In this document: positions 15,561 to 23,573 of the stretch, in pieces | Layout: each line of letters opens with the position of its first letter | How positions within the stretch are numbered: the first letter of the stretch is position 1 | DNA from: G965220305 sp965220305 | GTDB taxonomy: Bacteria > Chloroflexota > Dehalococcoidia > Lucifugimonadales > UBA3495 | DNA length: 64,000 bases | Direction: 5' to 3' | Assembly: GCA_965220305.1 (NCBI GenBank) | Contig: OZ244817.1 | Location: 3,038,001-3,102,000 of the forward strand | The notes under the pieces: model-generated | Seen by the model: only the letters and a program-made list of their open reading frames with translations | Database searches by the model: none | Told to the model about the DNA's origin: nothing | Position numbers and translations under genes: made by a program

Positions 15561-17414
15561 ATGGAGCACTGGCTTTGGAGGCCCAAGTCACTTGTCCTAA
15601 TCTTATTGGTTATGGCCCTGGCCTTGGTCGTAGCCTGCGGGTCGGCAGCCCAGCCGCAGGCCGAAGAGCAGCCGGCGATGGAGCAGAAAGCGCCAGAAGC
15701 CGCTCCCGTCCAAGGTGAAGTATCCCAGCCGCCAACCCTGGCCCCCACCGCCGCCGCCGCGGGCGCCGGCAATGTCATACCGACCATCGTTCCCGGAGCG
15801 GTGTCTCGACCGGCGGAAGCCCCGGCGATCGCTATCCCGGAGGGGAAACGGGGTGGCTTTATCAATATGGACCAGTACGCTGACGTGCGGCAGCGGTTGA
15901 TTGCCCAGTCCGGCGTGTTGAACATGAACTTGACCCCCTTGTTCAACAACATCGTGGAGTTCAATCCAGAGACACCGGACTTCAATGACCTGCGGTGTGA
16001 TTTGTGCACCCACTGGGAATTGGCCGATGACGGTGTGACCTACACCTTCCACATCAATCCCGCAGCCAAATGGTGGGATGGGGTGCCAGTTACCGCCGAT
16101 GATGTGGTATTCAGCCTGGAAGCCCAGGTGAATCCCGACCAATTTGAAATCCTGAAGGGCCGTTCCACTTCCTCTACCGTTAATACCTCCCTCTACGTGG
16201 AAACGGGCAACTCCCGGGCCATCGACGACAAGACTGTCGAGGTGGTGACCTCCTTCCCTTCGGGGGCCTTCCTGACGGCCATCTCCATCGAGCAGACTAT
16301 GGTGCAGCCCAGGCATACCGTGCTGGACCAGGGGATAGTCCAAGGCGGGAAGAACCTGTGGGAAATCAATGGTTCCGGACCCTTCCTGTTCATTGACTAC
16401 GAAAAAGAAGTGTCCGTTGAGTACGAGAGGAACCCCCAATACTGGAAAGAGGGTCTCCCCTACATTGACGGCATGAAGCACTTCGTCATGACCGACTCGG
16501 GCCGGATCATCGCGGCCTACAAGACCGGGCAAATTCTGACCAGCAACCAGTACGGTTACAACCTGACCAACGCTGAGGCTCAGCAGTTGGACAAGGACAT
16601 GGACAACCTCACCGTCCACTGGGGCCCCGCCGAGTTCGCCCGGTACGTCATGATGAACTCCACCAAGGCTCCCTTTGACAACGCCGATGTGAGGCGGGCG
16701 GTCCACCTGGCGCTGAACCGCCAGGCCATTCTGGCCGCTACCGCTGCCGGCCAGGGCGTGCCGGGTTATCCGTTGCCGCCAGGCCTGTGGTATAGCAACA
16801 CCGACGAAGAGTATGCCAATATGCCCGGCTACCGGCTGCTGGACGGCCAAAAGCACCCAGAGGACCTAGCCACGGCCAAGTCGTTGCTCACGCAGGCCGG
16901 AATCGACGGATCCCTGGAACTTAGGCTGAACGCCCGCAACTGCTGCGGCTATCCCCCGGTGGCGGTTCTGGTTAAAGAGCAGTTGGTGAATGCCTTTGGC
17001 TGGGATATAACCATTGAGACTCTGGAAAGCGGCGCCGGTTTCGATAAGTACTGGGCCGGTGACTTCACCATCGCGGTACAGGGTGGAAACATCTGGAGTT
17101 CCGATCCAGACGCCGTGGGCAGTAGACACATTCGCGGCACTACCATGCAGTGGACTGGGGGGGGGCGCGGCAAGCGCTTCGTACCCCCCGGCTTGGACGA
17201 GGTTTACGAAGCGCAGCAACGGGAGCCTGACCAAGAGAAGCGGAGGGCCTTGGTGCAACAGATGGGCGAGCTCATCGAAGCTGGTACGGCCAACCCGTAC
17301 ATCTACTGGTCCAGGAAGTACTGGGCGGTGGAGCACCGAATCCAAAACTTCAACTACACCGGCGAAGGTCGGGCCTGGGAGCACGTTTGGTGCGACCCGG
17401 CGTGCGGCAACTAG
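15561..17414 (+). CDS. ABC transporter solute-binding lipoprotein (family 5, dipeptide/oligopeptide type)
   Basis: 617 residues from ATG 15561, chosen for the aaggagg site and because the peptide then begins with a lipoprotein signal (SLVLILLVMALALVVACGS; the Cys is lipidated). A Pro/Ala/Glu-rich linker (about 30-100) leads to the SBP_bac_5 domain. Its markers are 'CTHWELADDGVTYTFHINPAAKWWDGVPVTADDVVFS', 'RNPQYWKEGLPYIDGM', 'FDNADVRRAVHLALNRQAI' and the C-terminal 'NPYIYWSRKYWAVEHRIQNF'. It binds its ligand outside the membrane and delivers it to the two permeases downstream. These families take peptides but also many other solutes. A 17-bp hairpin follows the stop codon and probably sets a higher level of this protein than of the permeases. 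Confidence 0.93.
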   Translation: MEHWLWRPKSLVLILLVMALALVVACGSAAQPQAEEQPAMEQKAPEAAPVQGEVSQPPTLAPTAAAAGAGNVIPTIVPGAVSRPAEAPAIAIPEGKRGGFINMDQYADVRQRLIAQSGVLNMNLTPLFNNIVEFNPETPDFNDLRCDLCTHWELADDGVTYTFHINPAAKWWDGVPVTADDVVFSLEAQVNPDQFEILKGRSTSSTVNTSLYVETGNSRAIDDKTVEVVTSFPSGAFLTAISIEQTMVQPRHTVLDQGIVQGGKNLWEINGSGPFLFIDYEKEVSVEYERNPQYWKEGLPYIDGMKHFVMTDSGRIIAAYKTGQILTSNQYGYNLTNAEAQQLDKDMDNLTVHWGPAEFARYVMMNSTKAPFDNADVRRAVHLALNRQAILAATAAGQGVPGYPLPPGLWYSNTDEEYANMPGYRLLDGQKHPEDLATAKSLLTQAGIDGSLELRLNARNCCGYPPVAVLVKEQLVNAFGWDITIETLESGAGFDKYWAGDFTIAVQGGNIWSSDPDAVGSRHIRGTTMQWTGGGRGKRFVPPGLDEVYEAQQREPDQEKRRALVQQMGELIEAGTANPYIYWSRKYWAVEHRIQNFNYTGEGRAWEHVWCDPACGN

Positions 17415-17893
17415 TTCACCAGATTGGCAATCATCGGCGCTGGGCACGTTCCCCTGCCGAGGAACGTGCCCAGCGCCAAAGCTTCAAGTTAGAGTCCGTG
17501 GTAGCGCCACTATCGCAATGGCTCTATAACCCTCCTTGGCTATACCGCCGGAAACCCTCAGCGGGCTGGGCGGGCAGCCAACTCAGCAAGAATGGTGGGC
17601 CGGCTTGGTCAAGGGGCTGGCCCACTTCCAATGCCATGTTGCGGGGCTCCGATGGCATGGTGACCGGCGCAGTTTAGGCTCGGTAAGTTTCAGTGCCGGG
17701 GCCGGCGGAAGAACTACTCTTTTTGACCCACCAACTCAGGCCTGGGCGTGACGCGGGCCCAGCCCAAAAAAGGCTGGCTGAGGACGACAACCGAGAGACA
17801 ACAAAAGAGGCGGCGTCCATCCAGGTGTTCACCACCAGGGGCGAGACTTCGCCGGTCGGCCAAGAATCTACTAGGTGAGAATCAGAAAGCAAG
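17415..17893. other. 479-base gap between SBP and permease genes
   Basis: It begins with the strong hairpin at 17436-17477. The remaining 400 bases contain short open frames with no protein-like features. No second promoter is obvious. Confidence 0.5.
17436..17477 (+). terminator. 17-bp perfect stem-loop after the SBP gene
   Basis: ggcgctgggcacgttcc (17436-17452) pairs perfectly with 17461-17477 around an 8-base loop. There is no T-run, so it is more likely an mRNA stabiliser or partial terminator between SBP and permeases than a full stop. Confidence 0.7.
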
Positions 17894-18856
17894 ATGAGGA
17901 CGTACATTGTCAAGCGGTCCCTTCTGTTCATCCCCACGCTAATTATTGTTACCGTGATGGTGTTCGCCATCCTCCGGGTTGTGCCAGGAGACCCAGCCCT
18001 GCTCATCCTTGGTGGCGAAGAAGGGGATGACAACTTTACCGAGGACCAACTCGCCGCATTGCGGGCCAAGCTGGGCACGGACAAACCCATCTACATCCAA
18101 TACATGCTGTGGTTGGGGAACATGCTCCGTGGAGACTTCGGGACGTCCTATTTTTACGAAGGCGACAAGGTTGTCGACGACATCAAGGGACGGCTTCCGG
18201 TCACCCTCGAGCTCGGCCTTTTATCGTTAGTCTTAGCTAGCATCTTTGCGGTGCCTTTAGGGATTATTTCTGCCATCAGGCAGGACACCATTGGGGACTA
18301 CGCCACCCGGGTACTGACCATTGCCGGAATTGCGTTGCCCAACTTCTGGGTAGCCATTATGACCATCTTCTTCCTGGTCCTCATCTTTAACTGGGCGCCG
18401 CCCCTGGACTACGCGCCACCTTGGGAAGACCCCTGGACCAACATCCAGCAGCTTATTTTCCCGGCCATTGCCCTGGGCACGTCAAACATGGCCTTCATCG
18501 CGCGGATTACCCGCTCTGCCATGCTGGAGGTGCTCCACGAGGACTACATACGGACGGCACGAGCCAAGGGTTTGCAGGAAAGGTCGGTGATTGGTCGTCA
18601 CGCACTGCGTAACGCGCTGCTTCCGGTGGTTACCTTGACCGGATTCGAGTTTGGTCGCCTGATTTCCGGTACGGTCATCATTGAGGTTATATTCCTGGTA
18701 CCGGGCATGGGGCGGCTGCTAATTACTTCCATCACCCACCGGGATTTCCCGATGATTCAAGCCGTAATTGTACTCATCGCCGTGGTAGTTTTGGTTTTAA
18801 ACCTGGTCCTGGACCTTACCTACGCTTGGCTAAACCCTCGAATCCGCTACAACTAG
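17894..18856 (+). CDS. ABC transporter permease (DppB/OppB type)
   Basis: A 320-residue inner-membrane permease. Family features are 'MRTYIVKRSLLFIPTLIIVTVMVFAILRVVPGDPA' at the N-terminus, 'LGTDKPIYIQYMLWLGNMLRGDFGTSY', and the cytoplasmic EAA loop 'EDYIRTARAKGLQERSVIGRHALRNALLPV' near residue 220, which docks on the ATPase. Six transmembrane helices are visible. It pairs with the next gene. No ATPase gene follows, so the transporter must borrow ATP-binding subunits encoded elsewhere. Confidence 0.94.
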   Translation: MRTYIVKRSLLFIPTLIIVTVMVFAILRVVPGDPALLILGGEEGDDNFTEDQLAALRAKLGTDKPIYIQYMLWLGNMLRGDFGTSYFYEGDKVVDDIKGRLPVTLELGLLSLVLASIFAVPLGIISAIRQDTIGDYATRVLTIAGIALPNFWVAIMTIFFLVLIFNWAPPLDYAPPWEDPWTNIQQLIFPAIALGTSNMAFIARITRSAMLEVLHEDYIRTARAKGLQERSVIGRHALRNALLPVVTLTGFEFGRLISGTVIIEVIFLVPGMGRLLITSITHRDFPMIQAVIVLIAVVVLVLNLVLDLTYAWLNPRIRYN

Positions 18857-18884
18857 GTTAGTACCTCGGAGCAAGGAATATAGT

Positions 18885-19823
18885 ATGGCTGAAGAACGTG
18901 GAAGCACCGGGCCCCTGGCTGATCAAGGAGGAGCGGGAGCGCTGGAAGCCGCCCCAATATTTGTCCTGCCTCCTAAGCGCACCATTGCACAACATCTCTA
19001 TTACTTCGGTACCCGCAAACCTCTGGGGACCTTTGGGGCGTTGGTAGCGATCGCCCTGGTATTTATAGCGATATTCGCGCCCGTCATCGCACCCTACGAC
19101 CCCTTTGATACGTCGGTGGAGCATATCTGGGCTGCTCCGGGCGGCGATTACTGGTTTGGCGGGGACGACCTGGGACGGGACGTGTTTAGCCGCCTGGTAT
19201 ATGGCGCAAGAATTTCTCTGTACGTTGGTATTCTGTCCTCCTTTATCGGCTGCACCATTGGTATGGTTATCGGGGTGGTAAGCGTCCACTTTGGCGGCAT
19301 TACGGACCTAATAGTGCAACGGGTCATGGACGCCATGATCGCATTTCCCACCTTGATTCTGGCCATCGCCATCATGGCGGCCCTGGGGGCCTCTCTCAAC
19401 AACGTGGTAATCGCTCTCAGCATTGTGTATGTGCCCAGCACCGCCAGAATTCTGCGTTCTCAAGCCCTGGCTATCAAGGAGATGGACTATATCCTGGCGG
19501 CCCGGGCGGTGGGAGCCGGACACTGGCGTGTTATGCTGCGCCACACGACCCCCAACCTTTTAGCCCTGTACCTGGTTGTGGTAACTTTCCACCTGGGCGG
19601 CGCCATTATCGCCGAGGCTTCCCTCAGCTTCCTGGGCGTGGGTACGCCCATTGATGTGCCTTCCTGGGGCGGAATGCTCAGCGGGGCCGCTTCTCAATAT
19701 GTGGCCTTGGCTCCCTGGCTGGCCGTGTTCCCCGGAGTTGCCATCGCCGTGGTGGTCTTCTCCTGGAACGTGCTGGGCGACGCGTTGCGGGACGTGCTGG
19801 ACCCCCGACTGCGTGGAACCTAA
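18885..19823 (+). CDS. ABC transporter permease (DppC/OppC type)
   Basis: 312 residues. The N-terminal cytoplasmic tail (MAEERGSTGPLADQGGAGAL) is followed by a first helix (GALVAIALVFIAIFAPVIAPYDPFD), the 'WFGGDDLGRDVFSRLVYGARISLYVG' signature, and the EAA loop 'MDYILAARAVGAGHWRVMLRHTTPNL'. The C-terminal 'WNVLGDALRDVLDPRLRGT' is diagnostic of DppC-type permeases. It is cotranscribed with the DppB-type gene (28-base gap) and is followed by a hairpin terminator at 19845-19880. Confidence 0.94.
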   Translation: MAEERGSTGPLADQGGAGALEAAPIFVLPPKRTIAQHLYYFGTRKPLGTFGALVAIALVFIAIFAPVIAPYDPFDTSVEHIWAAPGGDYWFGGDDLGRDVFSRLVYGARISLYVGILSSFIGCTIGMVIGVVSVHFGGITDLIVQRVMDAMIAFPTLILAIAIMAALGASLNNVVIALSIVYVPSTARILRSQALAIKEMDYILAARAVGAGHWRVMLRHTTPNLLALYLVVVTFHLGGAIIAEASLSFLGVGTPIDVPSWGGMLSGAASQYVALAPWLAVFPGVAIAVVVFSWNVLGDALRDVLDPRLRGT

Positions 19824-19844
19824 TCCGGTGATGTTTATCGGTGA

Positions 19845-19880
19845 GGGGGACGCCCCGTGCAACGCTTTGCAGCGTCCCCC
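19845..19880 (+). terminator. stem-loop terminator of ABC operon 1
   Basis: gggggacgc (19845-19853) pairs with gcgtccccc (19872-19880); a longer partial pairing extends outward (gtga/ccac). No clear T-run follows. Confidence 0.55.
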
Positions 19881-19944
19881 CACGGCTGACGTCATGGTGA
19901 CACCGGTCCGACTTATAGATTACTTGAGAAGGTAGGTTGTGCGA

Positions 19945-20454
19945 ATGAGCTACCGAATTCCCTTGCTTATCGTTGGGATGATTGCAATCCTGGCGGCCCT
20001 GGCTTGCGGGCCCTCTGCCAGCAGCGACGGGGCGGCCAAGGCGGATTCCGCAGCATCCCCCGACGTCGGGGCCGCCGACGCTGGCGGCATTGCCAGTGAG
20101 TCTAAGGCCCTGGGATATATACCGTCCTCCGAGGCTGGCGCGCACCTGGGGGAAGAAGGCACGGTCAGGGGCCACGTTAAGGACTACCAGTACCAGAGCG
20201 GCAAGAAGGGGCGCCCCTACATCCTCCTCTTCGACGTGGGCGGTGTCGTGGAGCGGGGGTCCGGCGTTTCGGACATGGAGACTCCCCAGACCTTCACCGC
20301 GGTCATCTGGAAAGACGACCGCAAGAATTTTCCTTCCAACTTCGCAGTCGAGTACACGGGCAAGACCGTCTGCATCACGGGGTTGATTGAAGACTACGAC
20401 GGCAGCCCTTCAATAGTCGCCAAGGACCCTAGCCAACTCAAGATAGATTGCTAG
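19945..20454 (+). CDS. lipoprotein with probable OB-fold domain
   Basis: About 169 residues from ATG 19945 (gagaaggtagg upstream; a GTG two codons earlier is possible). The N-terminus is a lipoprotein signal: 'IPLLIVGMIAILAALACGPS', with the lipidated Cys in LAALAC. An Ala/Asp/Ser-rich linker follows, then a beta-rich domain with 'GTVRGHVKDYQY', 'GRPYILLFDVGG', 'FTAVIWKDDRKNFP', 'YTGKTVCITGLIEDYDGSPSIVAKDPSQLKI'. This order resembles the OB-fold often found in extracytoplasmic nucleic-acid or ligand-binding lipoproteins. Partners are unknown. It is placed outside the ABC operon by the terminator before it. Confidence 0.65.
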   Translation: MSYRIPLLIVGMIAILAALACGPSASSDGAAKADSAASPDVGAADAGGIASESKALGYIPSSEAGAHLGEEGTVRGHVKDYQYQSGKKGRPYILLFDVGGVVERGSGVSDMETPQTFTAVIWKDDRKNFPSNFAVEYTGKTVCITGLIEDYDGSPSIVAKDPSQLKIDC

Positions 20455-20510
20455 AAGTGCGACTTTATTGAAATGAGGGTTAGCTGATAGGGTGGTGAAA
20501 ACCACCTATC

Positions 20511-20586
20511 GTCACTCCCGCTTACGGGGGAGTCCGGGGAGTCCAGTGTAGCGGGTAGTGGATTCCCGCTTTCGCGGGAATGACGG
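20511..20586. repeat. dispersed palindromic repeat, two variants
   Basis: gtcactcccgcttacggggg at 20511-20531 and the palindrome attcccgctttcgcgggaat (20562-20581), followed by gacgg. Related copies occur at 27231-27256, 32633-32660 and 40036-40062, always between genes. Confidence 0.75.
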
Positions 20587-20660
20587 GATGAAGTATTCTT
20601 ATCCCTCAATTCAAAGATGTTCGGCTACTAGGCTGTCCCAGCGGATGCCGGCCATGCTTG

Positions 20661-20734
20661 GATGTCCGGGGAGAGCTTCCCAGTCAAAGGAACCCGGACA
20701 TCTTACCGGCAACCGCTCCTTGGAGGGTTGCCGG
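20661..20734. terminator. two tandem stem-loops between convergent genes
   Basis: gatgtccggg (20661-20670) pairs with cccggacatc (20693-20702); ccggcaacc (20706-20714) pairs with ggttgccgg (20726-20734). A bidirectional terminator for the lipoprotein gene and the HEPN-like gene is likely. Confidence 0.5.
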
Positions 20735-20750
20735 TGTTGTTTCCGCCGGT

Positions 20751-21176
20751 TCAGCCGCCCTGCTCCGTCAGTGGCTCAAGTATGTCCAGCAGTTCCGCCA
20801 CCTGGTCAAGTCCTATTCCAATGTCCTCAGCATCCAGGAACCGCTTTCGCCGGTAAAGGTTCCCGTGCAAGTCGTTGGCCATGCCACGCAGCCCGGGCAG
20901 CCGACCGTTGCCGGTTAAAATGCGGACGTTATTGAGTACGACGTTAAAGTGTTCATGCTTGTCGTACTCCCAGCCTTGAGCCGTGGCGACAGCCTTTGCC
21001 ATCCACGCCGCTGCTGCCCATCCCTTCTCTGATGCCTGGTGTAGGTCATCTTCGGCCAGGTACTCCCGGCTTTTGGACAAGAAGTAGCGGGCCTGTTGCC
21101 GGTAATCCGTCGTGGCAGTGGGGCCATCATCTTCGGGCAAGTGTGATTGTGTCATGTGAACATGATAGGCTGACAT
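20751..21176 (-). CDS. HEPN/PaREP1-like helical protein (second copy of the type)
   Basis: 141 residues, all-helical. 'DYRQQARYFLSKSREYLAEDDLHQASEKGWAAAAWMAKAVA' forms the first helical pair and is followed by 'NVRILTGNGRLPGLRGMANDLHGNLYRRK', with an Arg-x6-His (RGMANDLH) HEPN-like motif, then a C-terminal helix. It shares layout and the 'LHG' element with the protein at 13744-14124, though overall identity is low. PaREP1-like proteins are common in thermophiles and Chloroflexota and may be RNA-targeting. No adjacent nucleotidyltransferase is visible. The start may be the later ATG seven codons in; no clear ribosome site decides it. Confidence 0.65.
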   Translation of the reverse strand: MSAYHVHMTQSHLPEDDGPTATTDYRQQARYFLSKSREYLAEDDLHQASEKGWAAAAWMAKAVATAQGWEYDKHEHFNVVLNNVRILTGNGRLPGLRGMANDLHGNLYRRKRFLDAEDIGIGLDQVAELLDILEPLTEQGG

Positions 21177-21261
21177 ATCCCGAGAAGCAATGCCGGCCCC
21201 TCGGCTCTCCGCTTGTCTCCGCTATCCTTCCGTACCGGAGTGTAACTGCCAAGCAACGTAT

Positions 21262-21286
21262 GGCCCCGCTCCTGTTGAGCGGGGCC
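21262..21286 (-). terminator. stem-loop terminator of ABC operon 2
   Basis: ggccccgctc (21262-21271) pairs with gagcggggcc (21277-21286), loop 5. It lies 35 bases beyond the stop codon of the DppC-type gene on the minus strand. Confidence 0.6.
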
Positions 21287-21320
21287 TCTTGGGGTCGTTA
21301 GCGCAATCCCGTCGCCGCGG

Positions 21321-22304
21321 CTAGAACTGGATTCCGGCCTCCTTGGCTTCCTTGGACTGCTTCAGCCACCGCCACCGCTGGAGCGGGTCGCTGACCGCCC
21401 GCAGCCAGACGCCGAACAGGTTGAAGGACAGGGCCGTGAGGAAGATGGCCATTCCCGGCACCACCACCACCCACCAAGCGGAGGTGATGTACTGGCGTCC
21501 CGAGGCCAGCATCAGGCCCCAGGATGAATCGGGAGGTTGAATTCCGAACCCCAGGAAGCTGAGGGACGACTCGGTGAGAATGTTTCGAGGCACGTCCAGC
21601 GCGGCCAGGGTCAGTAGCGGCGTAATCAGGTTGGGCAGAATGTGACGGGCGATTATCCGCTGGTCGTTGCAGCCGATGGCCCGGGCTGCTTCCACGAAGG
21701 TCTGCTCCCGCAGGGATAGCACAACCCCCCGGGTGACCCGGCAGTAGAGCATCCAACGCCCCACGGCAAACACGATGATGATATTGGTGAAGCTGGGCCC
21801 CAGGATATACAACACCATCAGCGCCAGGAACAATAAGGGCACGGACATGAACACGTCCACCGCCCGCATGATGGCGTCGTCCACCATTCCCCGGTAATAG
21901 CCCGCCAGCAGCCCCAGGAAAACCCCGATAACGCCGGACACCAACACCCCCAGGATGCCCACGGCAATGGAGATGCGGCCCCCGAGTATCAGGCGGCTCA
22001 GCATGTCCCGGCCCAGATGGTCGGTGCCCAGCAGGAAGTACCGTTGATCTTCGACGGAAGTACCATCCGTGCGGACTGAAGCTACTCCCGGGGAGAAGGG
22101 GGCGACGTGGCGTAGCTTCACTTGCCGGTCATTGGGGTCGTGGGGCGATACCAGGGGCGCGAAGATAACCGCCAGCACCACTATCACCAGAAAGAAGCCA
22201 GACCCCATCGTAATCGGGTCGTTGAAGAATGCTTGGACCAGGGGTCTATTCCAGAAGGCTACGATTGGGTTTACCTTCTCCAATACTGTGGCGCCATCCT
22301 GCAT
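21321..22304 (-). CDS. ABC transporter permease (DppC/OppC type), operon 2
   Basis: 327 residues. Seen are the first helix 'MGSGFFLVIVVLAVIFAPLVSPHDPND', a periplasmic insert with 'PGVASVRTDGTSVEDQRYFLLG', then 'TDHLGRDMLSRLILGGRISIAVG', the EAA loop 'EQTFVEAARAIGCNDQRIIARHILPNL', and 'SSLSFLGFGIQPPDSSWGLMLASGRQYI', all family hallmarks. The C-terminus, 'LFGVWLRAVSDPLQRWR', is a variant of the usual DppC ending. It is the last gene of the minus-strand operon and is followed by a hairpin. It is a diverged paralogue of the gene at 18885-19823, not a recent copy. Confidence 0.93.
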   Translation of the reverse strand: MQDGATVLEKVNPIVAFWNRPLVQAFFNDPITMGSGFFLVIVVLAVIFAPLVSPHDPNDRQVKLRHVAPFSPGVASVRTDGTSVEDQRYFLLGTDHLGRDMLSRLILGGRISIAVGILGVLVSGVIGVFLGLLAGYYRGMVDDAIMRAVDVFMSVPLLFLALMVLYILGPSFTNIIIVFAVGRWMLYCRVTRGVVLSLREQTFVEAARAIGCNDQRIIARHILPNLITPLLTLAALDVPRNILTESSLSFLGFGIQPPDSSWGLMLASGRQYITSAWWVVVVPGMAIFLTALSFNLFGVWLRAVSDPLQRWRWLKQSKEAKEAGIQF

Positions 22305-22375
22305 ATCCGGACCGTACCTCCTAAAGAATGGAGAGAAGAGCTAGTCAAAGGCCTTGCCCACCAGGGCTTGGGCCC

Positions 22376-23305
22376 TCACTTGTAGGCTATGCGTGGGTCC
22401 AGCCAGGTATACACCAGGTCCACAACCAGGTTAATTGCCATCACCATCAGCGCCACTACAAACACGGTGGCGGTAATCACCGGCAGGTCACGGTTGTTGA
22501 TGGAGTCGATGAGCAGCTTGCCCAGTCCCGGCCAGCCGAAAATGGTCTCGGTAATGGTGGCCCCGTTCATGAAACCCGCCAACTCGTCGCCCATCAGGGT
22601 AACGATGGAGATGGAGGCGTTCTTCAACACGTGGCCGTAGAGGACGGCGTTCTCGGCCAAGCCCTTGGCCCGGGCGGTGGCGACGTACTGCTTGCTCAAT
22701 TCTTCGATCATCGTCGCCCGGGTAATTTGCGCGTTCCGGCCCATCACCCGCGGACATAAAGCCAGCGAGGGCAGGAGGATGAATTTCCAACCCTCTGGTC
22801 CCAAGCCCTTGAACCCGGAGGTAGGAAGCAGATCGAACTGGACGGCAATGACCAGGATCATCATCAGGGCCAGCCAGAAGTCGGGGATGGAGATGACCGC
22901 AAAGGATAGAATATTGACGAACCGGTCCATAAGCCCCCGGGGGCGACGGGCCGCCAACATGCCAATGGGAATGCCCAGCGCGGCAATGGCCCAGGTTACC
23001 AAGGCCAGCACTGCCGTGTTGGGCAGCCGGCCAAATACCAACTCCCGGGCGTCTATCTTGTGGCGGATGGAAAGGTCAAAGTCGCCCCGGGCCATGTTCC
23101 AATAGAACTCGCCGAAGCGAACGTACAGGGGCCGGTCGAAGCCGTACTTTGCCCGCAGGGCGTCGATAACCTCCTGGGACACTTCGTCCTCCACCATAAG
23201 CTCCACCGGATCGCCCAGAACGTTGATGGAGAAGAAGAGCAAGGCCATGAGGCCCGCGAGGATGAGTACCGAGTGGCCTAGCCGTCGAACCATGTAGCTA
23301 CGCAC
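22376..23305 (-). CDS. ABC transporter permease (DppB/OppB type), operon 2
   Basis: 309 residues from GTG 23305, chosen because 'VRSYMVRRLGHSVLILAGLMALLFFSINVLGDPVEL' matches the normal N-terminus of DppB proteins and cgaggg precedes it; an in-frame ATG 24 codons upstream gives a non-homologous extension. Other features are 'RAKYGFDRPLYVRFGEFYWNMARGDFDLS', the EAA loop 'KQYVATARAKGLAENAVLYGHVLKNA' and the C-terminal 'LVVDLVYTWLDPRIAYK'. It lies 71 bases upstream of the DppC-type gene. No ATPase gene accompanies it. Confidence 0.92.
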   Translation of the reverse strand: MRSYMVRRLGHSVLILAGLMALLFFSINVLGDPVELMVEDEVSQEVIDALRAKYGFDRPLYVRFGEFYWNMARGDFDLSIRHKIDARELVFGRLPNTAVLALVTWAIAALGIPIGMLAARRPRGLMDRFVNILSFAVISIPDFWLALMMILVIAVQFDLLPTSGFKGLGPEGWKFILLPSLALCPRVMGRNAQITRATMIEELSKQYVATARAKGLAENAVLYGHVLKNASISIVTLMGDELAGFMNGATITETIFGWPGLGKLLIDSINNRDLPVITATVFVVALMVMAINLVVDLVYTWLDPRIAYK

Positions 23306-23500
23306 AGTTTTCCCTCGTTGGCGTCCGTTCCCGGATTGCCGCTGAAAGCCGACAGGGGCGGCGCCGTGGTTCAGCAAATAAAATGAGAATAGTCCTGTAG
23401 ACCGCCCCTATCTCGCCCGACCGGCGAGGGAGGGGCCCAAATCAGGTGGGGCCATTATAACTGCCCCGGCCAAGAGAAAGCCACTGACTGTATACGTGCC

Positions 23501-23535
23501 TGTGCCCCAGGGACCCGATTGAACCCTGGGGCACA
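23501..23535 (-). terminator. 12-bp perfect stem-loop between SBP and permease genes, operon 2
   Basis: tgtgccccaggg (23501-23512) pairs with ccctggggcaca (23524-23535). It sits 39 bases after the SBP stop codon, the same place as the hairpin of operon 1, and on the minus strand a T-rich stretch precedes it instead of following it. A role in stabilising or limiting the transcript is likely. Confidence 0.65.
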
Positions 23536-23573
23536 GAAAAATAACCCAATCGGTGTATGACGCTTTACCGTCC

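Larger units (their letters stand above)
20455..20750. other. convergent intergenic region with repeats and hairpins
   Basis: No gene. It holds two adjacent copies of the dispersed palindromic repeat (20511-20586) and two strong stem-loops (20661-20734) lying between converging genes. A short open frame through the repeat reads 'MDSRFRGNDG', the usual artefact of translating this repeat. Confidence 0.6.
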